The notes below the pieces were generated by a model. That model saw only the letters and a list, made by a program, of their open reading frames with translations, was not told the origin of the DNA and did not search any database. 64,000 bases of DNA from Viscum album (Eukaryota; Streptophyta; Magnoliopsida; Santalales; Viscaceae), in NCBI GenBank assembly GCA_963277665.1, contig OY728136.1, positions 1,981,020,576 to 1,981,084,575 of the forward strand, written 5' to 3'. A program made the translations under genes and the position numbers. Of this stretch, positions 48,652 to 60,036 are shown one piece after another (within the stretch, counting starts at the first letter, position 1; the number at the start of each line of letters is the position of its first letter).

Positions 48652-49530
48652 TCCCTATTCTATCAATAAATAGAACTGAATCATCAAATTGATGAGAGGG
48701 TGGGTCAAATATCACTTTTCTTTCAAACGAGACTTCATTTCATTTTCATAAATGTGATAGAAAGAAACTAATGGGAAAAAATAATCTAGGACTTAATTTT
48801 CGATATTTAATATCTTATCTCAATCAAATTGGATTGACTACAGATTTGAACCACAACACATGGATGGTGTATTGTATGATTTACATTATCTTAATCAAGA
48901 CTATTCATGAAGATGATTTGGGTCAGCCTTATATGGGTCTGAGAATCGCTCGAAATGGTATTCTTCTCAAATACATAGAGGAAGCATAACCAAGGCATAA
49001 AAATCATCATCCCTTCATGAGCCAAATATCTCATACTATTTCTGAAGGAACTGGAGATCCCCTTATCCTCATTTCTATTCAATAATTCTGATTATGTTTC
49101 CATCCCTCTTATTTGAGACCCTAAAAAATAGAAAAATTCATATCTATATTAGAAACACCTTAAATACGTGTGAATCCAAAAAGGATAAGAACCCCCCCCC
49201 CCCACTAATTGTTTTCTAAAATTTATAGTAATAGAAATACATGTCCTACCAAGATAAAATTTGTAATTAGATATCCTCTTGAATAGCATGCATTGATAGA
49301 CATACTTAGACGTAGAACAATGTATGATTCATTATTTGGATCGACATGAGAGTCCAACTTCATTATTTTGATCAAAATGAGAGTCCAACTATATATTTTT
49401 TAATGAAATAGGTAAACCTATATGATTTTATCATTGTACATTAGAAGTCTTATTCTCATCAGTCCATTCCACAAAGAAAAAACTATAGGACCCAAACATC
49501 ATCATGGAAGAAAGTACTAACAGATCTAGA
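48652..49530. other. trnV-rps12 spacer, copy 2 (truncated)
   Basis: Aligns with 26200-27080, including the C run at 49192-49203. Alignment stops near 49530, before rps12. The 72-codon frame at 48771-48989 is spacer. Confidence 0.7.
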
Positions 49531-49639
49531 ATTTCCTATTATTGAACACCATTATAGGTATAGTTAACAAACAACTCTCTTTTCCAATATTTAATATAAT
49601 TTGATCACTCTAGAGATTGGAAAAATATTAGTTGAGTGT

Positions 49640-50045
49640 AATTTTTAACAATTATAAAAAAAAGACAGGTAAGCTCTGCATCTGGTGGATACTAATCCTG
49701 TTTCTTTGATCCTCTTCTCGGGCCTGTTCAGTGTGAATGAGAGGGTATGGAAACAGGCATCGGGACAAGGCACCGTGTAACTTTGTATGGGGCAATGCTA
49801 GACGATCAAGAATGCAAGGTGGGGAGCTAAAGAGATCAATGGTGCAAGATGCTGGGGAGGGGCAGTTCTAGTGGGCTGAGCCTACGGGTCATGTAATGGG
49901 AATGATATGCCTCTAGGCATTCAGGTCATGTATTGCGGGTCAAGTCGGGCCTTGTGCTTTGGGCCTACGGTCATGTACGGGTTCCCCTTTGACCCTTAAA
50001 AGGGGGATTACCTATAATAAAGAAAAAAGAAGGCTGACGGGACAT
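49640..50045. other. GC-richer non-plastid insert between two plastid blocks
   Basis: Composition changes sharply to GC-richer sequence, with repeats of GGGTCATGTA and GGGCCT and an AATAAAG motif near 50018. I recognise no plastid or protein sequence. It may be a solo LTR or fragment of a nuclear transposon that joined or entered the NUPT; no clear TG...CA ends or target duplication are visible. Confidence 0.5.
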
Positions 50046-50049
50046 TCGT

Positions 50050-52600
50050 GCTAATAGTTTATTGTATTATTAACATACAACTTCATATCAATTTAGAAAA
50101 TAGAATAGTATCTCAGGATTCTACCATTTTTATCCTTTTTTTCTTTTCTACATTATCTATCACTTTTTTCCATTTCTTTTTTTTCTCTTTTGTAAAATTT
50201 TTTACTTTTGAAATTTTAACCATAAATTTAACAAAAATATATATAATCCATTTAAAACATTCAAAATTAAAAAAAAAATTACCTCCAAAAAAAGAGGAGA
50301 ATGTGTATATTCTTGAAGTTTTTTCCAAATAACATTTTTACGACTTTGAGTTCTCATGGTACCTTGGATAATCTCTCGATGAGACTTTGGTAGTTGGGAA
50401 TAACGTATCAATGACACATCATCAACTTGATCAGGATCACCAGTTTCTTTGGCATTATAACAATAATAGTTTTTCTGATTGTTATCTCTAAATATCACTA
50501 TATGCTTAGATTTTCTTGATCAAATCTGATGATGATCCCTGTATATCTCTTCATTCCCCCATGCCTATTGTTTTATCTCGTCAATTAATTTGTATAAGCA
50601 TTTCGATAATTTTTTACTTATTCTTTTTACTGTAATATATTTTTTTCTAATTAAGTTTATTTTCTTCAATTCAGTTATAAATCTGTTCAATATAATTTGG
50701 AAAAAAATATTTGATCGATATTCGAAATTATTTTTTTAATATCTACGGAAATCCAAAAATATCTTTCCAATATTACGAATGATGTGTAAAATATTCATCT
50801 TGATCAAATTAAAGAATGTAATTTAAGAAGTGTACCTTTTTAAATTGATAGAATTTTTGATGAAAGATTTCATTTTCATATCATTTATTATGTTCCAAAT
50901 TTTGGTAATCCTTTATAAATATACAAGGTATTTTATTTATCCAAACTCTCTCTATAGAATTTTATATAAAAAGTTTATTTGTGGGGGGTGAACCTAATTT
51001 TTGGGTTATTCCATGATAACATCCGTTGACTAAAAGATCATATACCTTTTTCAAGTATTCGTTTTTATCATTATTACATTTTTTTTTTGAAATATGTTTT
51101 TTATGTTTTTTCAAAAGAATTCATTCGTTTGTCAAAATATTATTTTTATTTTATTTTTCTTGTTTTGTATTGAATATTGAATTATTTTTTATTATAATAA
51201 TATATTATGGACAACAAAAGATATCATTGCATCATTTCTAAAAGTGTTAACAAATTCGGTAAATATATGTAAGATATTTTTAATTTTCACCACGTGGACA
51301 TGTATGAAATAAATATTATGACATTTCATTTCATACATTATTTTCAAATTTATAGTTTTTTATATATTTTAATGGACGTCTCCACTATTTATAGAAAAAT
51401 AGAATTATTTCATGTTTTTTTAAAATATTAAATTATAATATTCTTTTTTTTCTAGCGTGAGTTTGGTATTATTTTTTAGATAATAAAATATTATTCTTTC
51501 TTTATAAGATGCTTTCACATATAATTCATTTTTTCAACTCCTATTTATTTTTTTCATCCATTCTTTTCCAATGCACTGTTTCATCAAATTCAGCTTAAAA
51601 AAGAAAACTATGAGTCCATTTCAGAGATATATCTTGTGAATCATTCATCTTGGATTTTTTTTCTATTTTTTACTTCTTCTTCTGTTACTTCTTCATCTAT
51701 TATACTTTCTCCTATTTTTAATTTTTTTTTAACTTTTTTACCCAGGATGGGTCAAGTTATTATTACTAAATAGTATACACAAGTTATAAATAAGAGAATC
51801 CTTATGAATCGAACTGTATTAGTATTCAATTATGATATTTTTTAACTGATCTACAATGGTGGAAAGTATTTTATTTGAAAAATTTAGTAATATTATCACA
51901 AAAATGTGATTTAATAGACATGAAAATCATATTCATACCAGTACCTGAAAAAAAACTTTGGATGTATCCAATAGTGTAATTTAAATTATTCACTTTTTTA
52001 AGTATATATTATAATCTAATAAATTTCATCAATAGAATGTTACCTATTAGAAAACTAATAAAACTACTTGTTATAAATAAAATATTTTTGTTTTATCGAA
52101 AAAGATTAATATTGAAATCTCTATTTAACACAGAATTTGGAAACAATAATTGGATTAAAAATTGAAAAATGAGATTATTATAGAATATAAATGGAATGAT
52201 TAAACTATGTATTAATTTTATGGATTGATGAGTAGAAACATAATCAATAATTTCATTTTTATTATTCCAAAATAAATGAAAAAATATAATGTAGATCAAG
52301 GAAAGTGATTGAATGAGTTCTACTCAATGATAGATACAGAGGGACTAAAAATATTGATATGAACATTACAAGATGTCTAGTAATAAAACCTATAGTGTTT
52401 TATATTTTATCATTTATAACATTAATTTTTATATATTGGAAAAAAATAAGAATTCCCTATAGAAAATATAGTAATAAACCCATAATAGATTCTTATAAAT
52501 CTAAAAAGACTATTGAATTAGTTATTCATGATTTTATATATAAAGAATATAATATTTTATTATCTTGTTGAAAATATTGATAAATATCTAGTTGAAATCT
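50050..52600 (-). pseudogene. ycf1: ycf1 5' third (plastid-derived), decayed
   Basis: On the minus strand from about 52600, I read YYGF (52485), AGFITRHLVMFISIFLVPLYLSLSRTHSIT (52310-52400) and FHLFWNNKNEIIDYVSTHQSI with FYNNLIFQFL (52100-52290). These are the conserved transmembrane N-terminus of Ycf1/Tic214. An acidic Glu-rich tract follows (about 51690-51720), and DDVSLIRYSQLPKSHREII with YTHSPLFL near 50330-50450. The block stops at the non-plastid insert near 50050, so about 2.5 kb of some 5 kb is present. It is separate from the 3' end at 14050-14715. Confidence 0.85.
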
Positions 52601-52639
52601 CATGTCAATCTGAATAGTGTAGTTGGATTGTCATGTCAA

Positions 52640-54152
52640 TTCGAATAACGAATCGTACTTTGTTCTATGTCTACAGAGGTCCATGAATTTGACTTTTTAT
52701 ATCCACTTATCATTCAAGATTTAATCTTTGTAAAAACTCATGATCTTGGTTTAACTAGATCCATTATGCTCAAAAATGTATGTTCTAATAATTAATTCAG
52801 TTTCGTAATTGTGAAGCATTTTATTACTCTAATCGATCAATCAAACTATTTTATTTCTATTTCTCCTACTGATTCTACCCCAAATATATTTTTTGAACAA
52901 ATATTTATTTTCAAATTATACTAGAAAGGGTTTTTTCATTCATTTTTGAAATTCCATTTACCTTATGCTACATAGATTCTAGATAATAATATAATAAAAA
53001 AGGAAGAATCTAACGATTTAATATCCATTCATTCAATATTTACTTTCATCAAGGAGAATTTATACCATTTAAATGGTGTGTAAAATATACTAATATATTA
53101 TCCTATCCATGTGGAAATATTGGTTCAAATTACTCATTTCGATGTGAAGCATGATTATTCATTTTATTTTTTATGATTCTTCTTTTTCTATGAAATTTTT
53201 AATTTTAATTGTTTTATTTATTCCAAATATTAAATTTATTTCAATCCTTTCACAAATGATTCAAAAATTCATCTTATTCTTAAATAATTATCATATCTGT
53301 GAATATGAAACAATTTTTCTTTTTCTCCATAATCGATCTTTCCATTTACGGCCAAAACATTTTATAATACTTCTTGATAGAAAATATTTCTATGGAAAAA
53401 TTGAACAACAAGTTGTTTCCATTACTTTATATTTTTATAACATTCTATGGTTTTTCAAGGATTATTCCGTGTATTATGTTATGTATAAAGGAAAATAAAT
53501 TCTATTTTCAAAAAGAAAGCCTATTCTGATGAAAAATGGAAATATTACCTTTTTAATTTCTTGAATTATCATTTTTATATATAGTCTCAACCAATGTTCC
53601 ATAGAAATATATTGAAAAAATCAGTTGAATTTTTAGTCTATCTTTTAATTATGTTACTAAATAAATTTTTGGAATAGATTCAAATGCTTGAAGATTCATA
53701 TACCAATGATAATGGACTAAAAAATATGTTCTGTACTACCATTCATATTCTCCCTCAAATGGGATCATTGGTTAATTTTTTTTAATTTCTTCTAGCAAAC
53801 CATTAGTAAGTCATTCTGGTTGGATTGAGCAGATTTGGAGTTTTTTACCTATTTTGGTGTATCCATATAAATATTTGTCATTAATATAGTGGATCATCAA
53901 GAGAAAACAGTATTTTTAAAGTAAAGTATATTCTTCAACTTTCTTTTGTTAGAACTTTTTCTTGTAAACACAAATTGACTTTATGTTTTTTTTGAAGAAA
54001 ATCTTCGGTTTGACATTATATTAATATTTTTTTACTAAGGAGTATGTTCGTTCATTTATTATTTAAAAATATTATTCTTCTAAGTAGTTTTCATATAGAG
54101 GACAAATTTTGTATTTGGATATTATTTGTATGAAGGATATGCTTTATCATTG
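52640..54152 (+). pseudogene. matK: matK (plastid intron maturase), decayed
   Basis: About 1.5 kb, near normal length. MatK assists splicing of plastid group II introns. Readable parts are FLYPLIIQDLIF (52690-52730) and THDLGLTRSIMLKN (52740-52780). A 115-codon open frame at 53151-53498 holds FILFLNNYHICEYETIFLFLHNRSFHLR, YFYGKIEQQVV and ILWFFKDYSVYYVMYKGK. The maturase X-domain tail SC-T-A--KHKLTL follows near 53930-53980, and the end is at about 54152. Many stops occur. trnK 3' exon follows at the usual distance; the trnK 5' exon was not found. Confidence 0.92.
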
Positions 54153-54458
54153 ATCCACTGATTTATTCTCAAATCATGTATTTGAAAAAACCTATAAATC
54201 AATGAAAAGGGTATAATAAAATTATGTTCGTTATTTGATGTGGTATGAAATGTTCAAGGAGAAGAATAGGAAGATTAGATCAACTCATTTAATTTATTAG
54301 ATTAGATTTCTTCAAGAAAGAAAAGAGGACAAAATATATACATAGGGAATGTCATGTGCTATGAAATATGTAAGCGTGGTTTAGGAAGATATTTTTTCCA
54401 TTTATATTTTAAATATTTATTTACTTTTTTATATAGTTTAATAAAGAAATTCTACTCC

Positions 54459-54495
54459 ATCTGACTTATTCTGGATTTGAGTCCTGGGCAACCCA
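54459..54495 (+). pseudogene. trnK-UUU: trnK-UUU 3' exon
   Basis: 37 bases ending GAGTCCTGGGCAACCCA, the trnK 3' half with C-to-T changes, between matK and psbA as in the plastome. Confidence 0.9.
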
Positions 54496-54553
54496 TTATG
54501 ATCTTTTTTGTTTAATTTTTTTTTGTAACCTATTATTTACAAGACTTATTTTG

Positions 54554-54578
54554 TTAACATGGAGATATAAGTTATATT
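54554..54578 (+). promoter_or_regulatory. Remnant psbA promoter
   Basis: TTAACA (plastid -35 TTGACA) and TATATT (-10 TATACT) with the TATA-like TATAAG between them, the architecture of the psbA promoter. Spacing is about 13 rather than 18 bases, so it has suffered a small deletion. Confidence 0.65.
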
Positions 54579-54678
54579 AAACTATTTTATAAAAAGTACG
54601 AAAATGGAGAGATATTAAATAAAAAATTTATTCCATGTGCTTGGGATTCACTAATGATTCATCAAACAAAAATTGACC

Positions 54679-55736
54679 ATGATTGGAATTTTAGAGAGAA
54701 TTAAAGTAAAATCATGTGGGTTTGCTTCTGTAACTCAATTACGAGCACTGAAAACTACATTTACATTATTTGGTTTTGTGTTTTGATGATCCCTACCCTA
54801 TTAACCACAAATTCTGTATTTATAAACGTGTTCAATGTTTCGCCTTCAGTCGATATTGATGGTATTTGTGAACCAATTTGTGGATCTCAACTTTATGTAA
54901 ACAATATTATTTATTATCCCATTATTCATACTTTTATAGCTCTTGGATTGCATTTTTATCTAATTTGGTAAGAATAATCCTTTGATTATTGGTTATAAAA
55001 TGGTCGTACTTAAGAGTTAATTGTTCTACAATTCATACTTTGTATATCGTTTTACATGGGTCATGAGCGGGAACTTAGCTTTCATCTGGGAATGCGTCCT
55101 TGGATTGCATTTGCATATTCAGCTCCAATAGCAGCTACTCCTACTGTTTTTTATGTATCCAATTGTTCAAGGATGTTTTTTTGATTATATTCCATTATTA
55201 ATCTCTGTTACATTAAACATTATGATAGTATTTTAGGCTAATCACAACATCTTTATTCACCATTTTCATATATTAGGTGTTGCTGGTGTTTTTGCAGTTC
55301 TCTATTCAGTGTAATGCATGTTTCTTTGGTAACCTCTAGTTTGATAAGAGAAACTAAATAAAATGAATCTTCCAATGGAGGCTATAGATTTGGTCAAGAG
55401 GAATAAACTTATAATATCATATACACTCCTGGTTATTTTGGCCGACTAATCGTCCAGTACGCCAGTTTTAAAAATTCCCAATCTTTAAATTTCTTTATTA
55501 CTTCATGGATTGTTATATATATATAGTTAACTAATTAAAGTATTTTTACCATGGGTTTTAACATAAATTGTTTTAATTTCAACCAATCTGTGATTGATAG
55601 TCTATTTCATGTAAATAATACCAACGAGGAGATTATTTATCGTGCTAACCAAGGTATGGAAGTTATGCCTGAACGTAATGCTCATAAAATTCCTATAGAT
55701 TTTGATACTATTGAAATTTCTTCCACAAATGTATAA
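54679..55736 (+). pseudogene. psbA: psbA (photosystem II D1), decayed
   Basis: 1058 bases against 1062. D1 binds the photosystem II reaction-centre pigments and the QB quinone. Segments in reading order are ILERI (54687), then an 85-codon open stretch with [34 protein letters not shown] and [13 protein letters not shown] text (54714-54971). [24 protein letters not shown] follows (about 55055-55125). An open C-terminal part at 55551-55736 shows [16 protein letters not shown] and [12 protein letters not shown]. Frameshifts separate the segments. Confidence 0.96.
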
Positions 55737-55891
55737 TACATAATTTTTAATAGATTATTTTTATTTCCTTGAATTATTGATTTAATTATTGTAAGTAAGG
55801 GAACCAAAAATTGTAATATTGTTGATTATTTTCTCCTTTATATTTTTATTTACGATCAATGAAATTATTATTCTATTTTAAATAAAGTGGG

Positions 55892-55967
55892 GGAAAATAT
55901 AGCCAAGTGGATCAAGGAAGTGGATTTATAATCCACCATGTGCGGGTTAAATTCCCCTTATTCTCCC
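55892..55967 (+). pseudogene. trnH-GUG: trnH-GUG, decayed
   Basis: ATAGCCAAGTGGATCAAGG is intact. The anticodon region GATTGTGAATC has become GATTTATAATC, losing GUG. It lies next to psbA as in plastomes. Confidence 0.9.
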
Positions 55968-56164
55968 ATTTCTTATTTTAACAATATGATATATTCATTA
56001 TTTATGGATTCCTCTTTCAATACAATAGTTATTTGGAAAATGGTTCTTTTGATTGGAGAACTACGTCCTTGATAATAACTAGATCCATAACTAGCTGGGC
56101 TTTTTAATTATAATATACCTAAACAACATTCCGTACATATAAAAGGTATTTTAACTTTTCAATG

Positions 56165-56252
56165 TGGATAGATGGATGAGTGGAAAAATCAGTGGATTTC
56201 TAATCTATAGTATAAATACATTCTACTAAGGTTTTGAATCCCACTCTTTCCC
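56165..56252 (+). pseudogene. trnS-GCU: trnS-GCU, decayed
   Basis: 88 bases aligned with plastid tRNA-Ser(GCU); the GGTTCGAATCC box is changed to GGTTTTGAATCC. psbI lies just downstream on the other strand, as expected. Confidence 0.88.
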
Positions 56253-56344
56253 TCTGTTTTTGACTTAACTTTATTTCTTTTCACTTTTTGTTTGAATGTA
56301 TTCCACATGAAAAGTAAAAAAGAAATCAATTCAAATAAAAAAGC

Positions 56345-56462
56345 TCATTGTTTTTCTTCACACCTAGGATTACTCCCTGGATGATTAGAAAGGAATCCAA
56401 ATATGAAGAGAGATAGAAAGGAAATCACTACTATGTAAACCAAGAATTTTAGAGTAAGAATT
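56345..56462 (-). pseudogene. psbI: psbI (photosystem II subunit I), decayed
   Basis: Minus strand, about 111-118 bases. [39 protein letters not shown] codons are visible, with the GFLSN(D)PGRNPGR end slightly changed. PsbI is a one-helix membrane subunit of photosystem II. Confidence 0.92.
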
Positions 56463-56823
56463 ATGACACAATATCCAATATTGTTTTTTATAAAGATAAT
56501 ATATTCTTTATATACCACATATCAAATTTTTTTCCATAAAAATGTATGACCAGTTCTTTTTCTTGAAACTAGAAATATGAATCTTGAAATATCAATTTAT
56601 CATAAATGATTTATTTGTAATAATCAAAGAGTTTTTATTCAAAATATATTATAGAATATGTTATAATGAATGAAAAGAGAAAATAAGAAAAAGGTCTATC
56701 CATATAAATCAAAAAGGGTCAAAGATATGATCTTACGCGTGCTTTATGAGAAAAATAAAATGATTGTATTTTATTTTTACATTTTTTTGGATAGTATTTT
56801 AGGAATGTAATATATAATAGATC

Positions 56824-57012
56824 TCATCGAAAACTTACTGTAGCTTTATACACAATTTCTAATAGAAAAAAATAGTAAAGGTGTAGCGAGCATAACATCT
56901 ACAATTTGAATTAAAAAATCATAGGACTCAGGTAATTTGGAAAATAAAAAATCACTTGAATCAATTGAAAATTCATAATATTGAATACATATAAAAAATA
57001 AATATTTTTCAT
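56824..57012 (-). pseudogene. psbK: psbK (photosystem II subunit K), decayed
   Basis: Minus strand, 189 bases against 186. The middle FSKLPESYDF and IVDVML-T-LLFF stretch and the AVSFR-stop end are clear. Several substitutions and shifts occur. It lies between psbI and trnQ as in plastomes. Confidence 0.92.
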
Positions 57013-57258
57013 AACAAAATGGATAATTATTAGAAACAGATTTATATTTTTGATTTATTTGTTAATTAGAAAAATTAAAAATAAAATAAAATGGGAATAC
57101 ATTACACATATAATTTTACACATCCTAAAACTCAATTATGTAAATATAATTATGTATATAATTAGGTATATAATTATTCTAATCATTTTTGGACTAGAAG
57201 TTACAAAAAAACCAATAAAATTTTGTTTTTTAGTAATCCATTCAATAATTTCCAAGAA

Positions 57259-57330
57259 TGGTCCATGGCGAAGTGGTGAGGCAACAGGTTTTGCTCATCT
57301 TATTCAGAGGTTCGAATCCTTTCATCCCAG
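57259..57330 (+). pseudogene. trnQ-UUG: trnQ-UUG, decayed
   Basis: 72 bases. AAGTGGTGAGGCAACAGGTT and CAGAGGTTCGAATCCTTTC are well kept. The acceptor stem is imperfect and the anticodon loop shows TTTTGCTC. Confidence 0.93.
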
Positions 57331-58116
57331 AACCACTCTTACTTTTATACTATATTTTTTATTATCCTTTTCACACTCATCCATTCTCAATGGTGCATCC
57401 TGTTTTTTATTTTTTCTGGATCCATGAATTCTAAGAAATATAATTTAAGTGGGATGACAAAGAATAAAATAAAGGGTCCAGTCAAATAAACAAATAAATA
57501 GTTCATAAAACAAATAAAAAATAAAAATCCATTTCCCTAAATAGGTTTTCTAATTAAAATTTATATTTTATATACTTTTTATATTCTAATTTACTCCTTG
57601 TATAAATAGTTTTATTTTGGGATTTTATCAAAAATGATCTATTTGGTATACATATATTTGGGTTTTATTTTAATATGTGTTTTCTTATATCATTTATATA
57701 AAATGAAAAAAATAAATAAATGAAAAAAATGCAATATGTTCTGAGATGTATCGCTACTTGATAATCTAATCATTTTGGTTCCAATGTATCTTGATAGAAA
57801 CTATTTATGTCGGGGTTTATTCTACATTTTGTTTCCTTAAATACAACTTTTTTTTCATTATTACATAACAATAGTATTATTATTCATTATAAATATATAT
57901 ATTTAATATATATATATTTATTATAATATTTATTATAATATATATACAATAATTATTTTTTTTGTTTTGTTATATACTTACTATAATGTTATCTTTCAAT
58001 ATATTTCTTTTAATGAATCTCATAAGAATATGGGGCTATTTAAGAATAAAAAATTTTTTCATGGTTCCGTAATTGCATCAATTTCATATCTCTTCATCAT
58101 ATTATAATATTATGTT
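57331..58116. other. trnQ-rps16 spacer
   Basis: Very AT-rich plastid spacer, no gene recognised. Confidence 0.6.
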
Positions 58117-59455
58117 ATGGTAAAACTTTTTTTTGGAACGATGTGGTAGAATGAATCATGTGACTTGAATGAAGGACATGTGAACTATGTATTATTTATA
58201 TATCCACCATTTATGAAGGAATAGAAGTGCTCTTAACTCGATATCTTTTTTTAATTTTTTCACAACAATTTTTATGTCATATTACTCCCCTTTCAAATTT
58301 TCTAAGTCATTATATTCTATAGTACTATATAATTATAATATACAAGTAAATGGTGGAGCTCAAGTAGAATGTATTCATTTTAGCGGGGTTCAATATATAG
58401 ATTTAGTTAGAATCTATAATCTATAATGTTCCAAATTCATCAACCATTTATTCAATATTTATTTATTTGATTATATAGTTTTATGTAATATTTTATATAA
58501 GTTTATTTTTATTATATTTTTAAATATTATTTACATATTAATTATACTTTTATTTATTATATTATTTTTTATTATTATATTTTTTATTATATATTTTTAT
58601 TATTATATTTTATTATATAATAAATAAATATTTATTTATTTATTTTAATTATATATATATTCATATATATATATATATATTCATATATATATATATATAT
58701 GAATATAAGAATATGAAAAAATATACAATATATACAAAAATAATCGAAGTAATAAAATTTAGAGTTAAAGAAATTAAAAAAAAATAAGGTAATGATATAT
58801 TTTTATATAAAGTATATTTAGGGGTAAGAAAATCTAAAAACGTATGGATATAAAGTAAAAATAGATCTTCAAACACGGAAAGCCATTTTCTATTGTCTTA
58901 TGAGTGGATTCGAGTTCAAAATCCTTAAATATTTTATCTCTTATAGATAATTTCTCTCTAAAAATAAATAAAAAGAAGTAAATTAGAAAACACTTATAAA
59001 AAAGTCTATAATATAAATAAAAGGACTAATCCCCCATTACCTCATTAAATTAAATAGTTATCAACTTTGGTGATGAGTATTCATTTTTTTTTTGTAAAAA
59101 AAAAGTTTATTGACTTATTTTATGAACCTGTTAGACATTATAATTAACAATAATACAAAACATAGAAAAGACATCATTTTTTCTGGTGTCATATGATAAA
59201 AAAGCATCTCATACATTTATGGATGATATAGTTTATAAAAATATACCCCAATGAACCATCTATTAAATTGTTGCAATTCATTTTTGATCTCGAAGAGAAG
59301 GAAGAGAAATTCTCAAAGTGGGATTTTCTGATCCGATCAAAAATAAAAGATATTTTAATAGTCTTCCTATTCTATATTTCTTTCAAAGTGGTGTTCAACC
59401 GACTGGAAATTTTCATGATTTTTTAAATAAGGTGGGGGTTTATCTTTGTAATTAA
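58117..59455 (+). pseudogene. rps16: rps16 with group II intron (plastid S16), decayed
   Basis: Exon 1 (58117 to about 58157) keeps MVKL and RCGR. The intron begins GTGACTTGAATGAAGGACAT, close to the normal GTGCGACTTGAAGGACAT. Exon 2 (about 59249-59455) reads NNCNSFLISKRRKEKFSKWDFLIRSK-type text, corresponding to [23 protein letters not shown], then QPTGNFHDFLNKV. Its presence argues against Pinaceae or Gnetales donors, whose plastomes lack rps16. The intron is about 1.1 kb, and an AT-palindrome tract at 58620-58700 may have enlarged it. Confidence 0.92.
58645..58702. repeat. AT-dinucleotide palindrome tract
   Basis: Alternating TA runs separated by ATTCATA and ending in TATGAATA form a near-perfect palindrome able to extrude a cruciform, inside the rps16 intron. 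Confidence 0.7.
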
Positions 59456-59662
59456 ATTTGATTTATAAATAATTATATACTAAAGATAAGTGAAACCTAA
59501 CATTATATTATTTTTATACTATATTATATCTCTCAATTTTTATACTATATTACTATATTATATCTTTCAATGATATTGTTGTTTTACCCCATCTACACTT
59601 TTTATTGTATCTCTTATATTGAATATGTATGTATAATATTGATGTAGAATAAGTATTTTTTT
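59456..59662. other. Right end of the plastid insertion
   Basis: AT-rich with repeated TATACTATATTA-like units. Plastid similarity fades here and the retroelement starts at 59663. Confidence 0.45.
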
Positions 59663-60036
59663 TGTAACAACTGGTTCCTGGTGACCACACATACACTCCG
59701 CCTTAACATGGTCGTCGGGTCCTAGCCTGTCAGGAACCCCCATTTTCCTCGTAGACAGGTGGTCTCCACCCAAGGGTCCACCCACATGCCTGAATGGGTC
59801 ATATAACTAATGAAAGTCCCCACAGGCCAACACATGTCCTTTTCAGTGTGCTTTGTCCTCACTCACACACACCCTGGGAAACATCCCAGAAGGTCACCCA
59901 TCCGGATCACAACTCCAGGCCAAGAACACTTAACTATGAAGTTTTAATCTGACAATCTCTAGAAAAAGAAGGTACAACTTGTTGACATGAGTCATATCAT
60001 TTAGTCATTTAACCCTTTATCATTTGGGGTGTTACA
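59663..60036 (-). repeat. Cassandra LTR (complete, 3' LTR)
   Basis: 374 bases bounded by TGTAACA on both strands. Open frames across it (for example 59567-59785) are chance. Confidence 0.82.
59885..59952 (-). other. 5S rRNA-like segment in Cassandra LTR 1
   Basis: On the minus strand it matches the 3' two-thirds of plant nuclear 5S rRNA: box A as AGTTAAGTGTTCTTGG and the C box GGATGGGTGACC intact, then CTTCTGGGA. These are internal Pol III promoter parts, though here in an LTR and not a 5S gene array. Confidence 0.85.

Larger units (their letters stand above)
41183..49530 (+). repeat. IR-derived block, copy 2 (direct repeat of 18025-27080)
   Basis: Same gene order and orientation as copy 1, with its own set of mutations. 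Several genes are better preserved here (trnN, trnR, rrn5, rrn16 3' end). It ends in the trnV-rps12 spacer. Confidence 0.85.

Noticed and set aside
52359..52571. 70-codon plus-strand frame beside matK
   Set aside because: It is the antisense of the ycf1 N-terminal region, which is recognisable on the minus strand.
14050..59455. A genuine chloroplast genome segment
   Set aside because: Nearly every gene is broken, IR copies are in direct orientation with different deletions, blocks are out of order, and nuclear retrotransposons flank the region.
14050..59455. Plastid DNA inside a plant mitochondrial genome
   Set aside because: No mitochondrial gene is seen, and transition-rich decay and long LTR retrotransposons fit the nucleus better. 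Not strictly excluded.
14050..59455. Conifer or Gnetales donor, suggested by missing ndh genes
   Set aside because: rps16 with its intron is present and no chlB, chlL or chlN is seen. An ndh-less angiosperm fits better.
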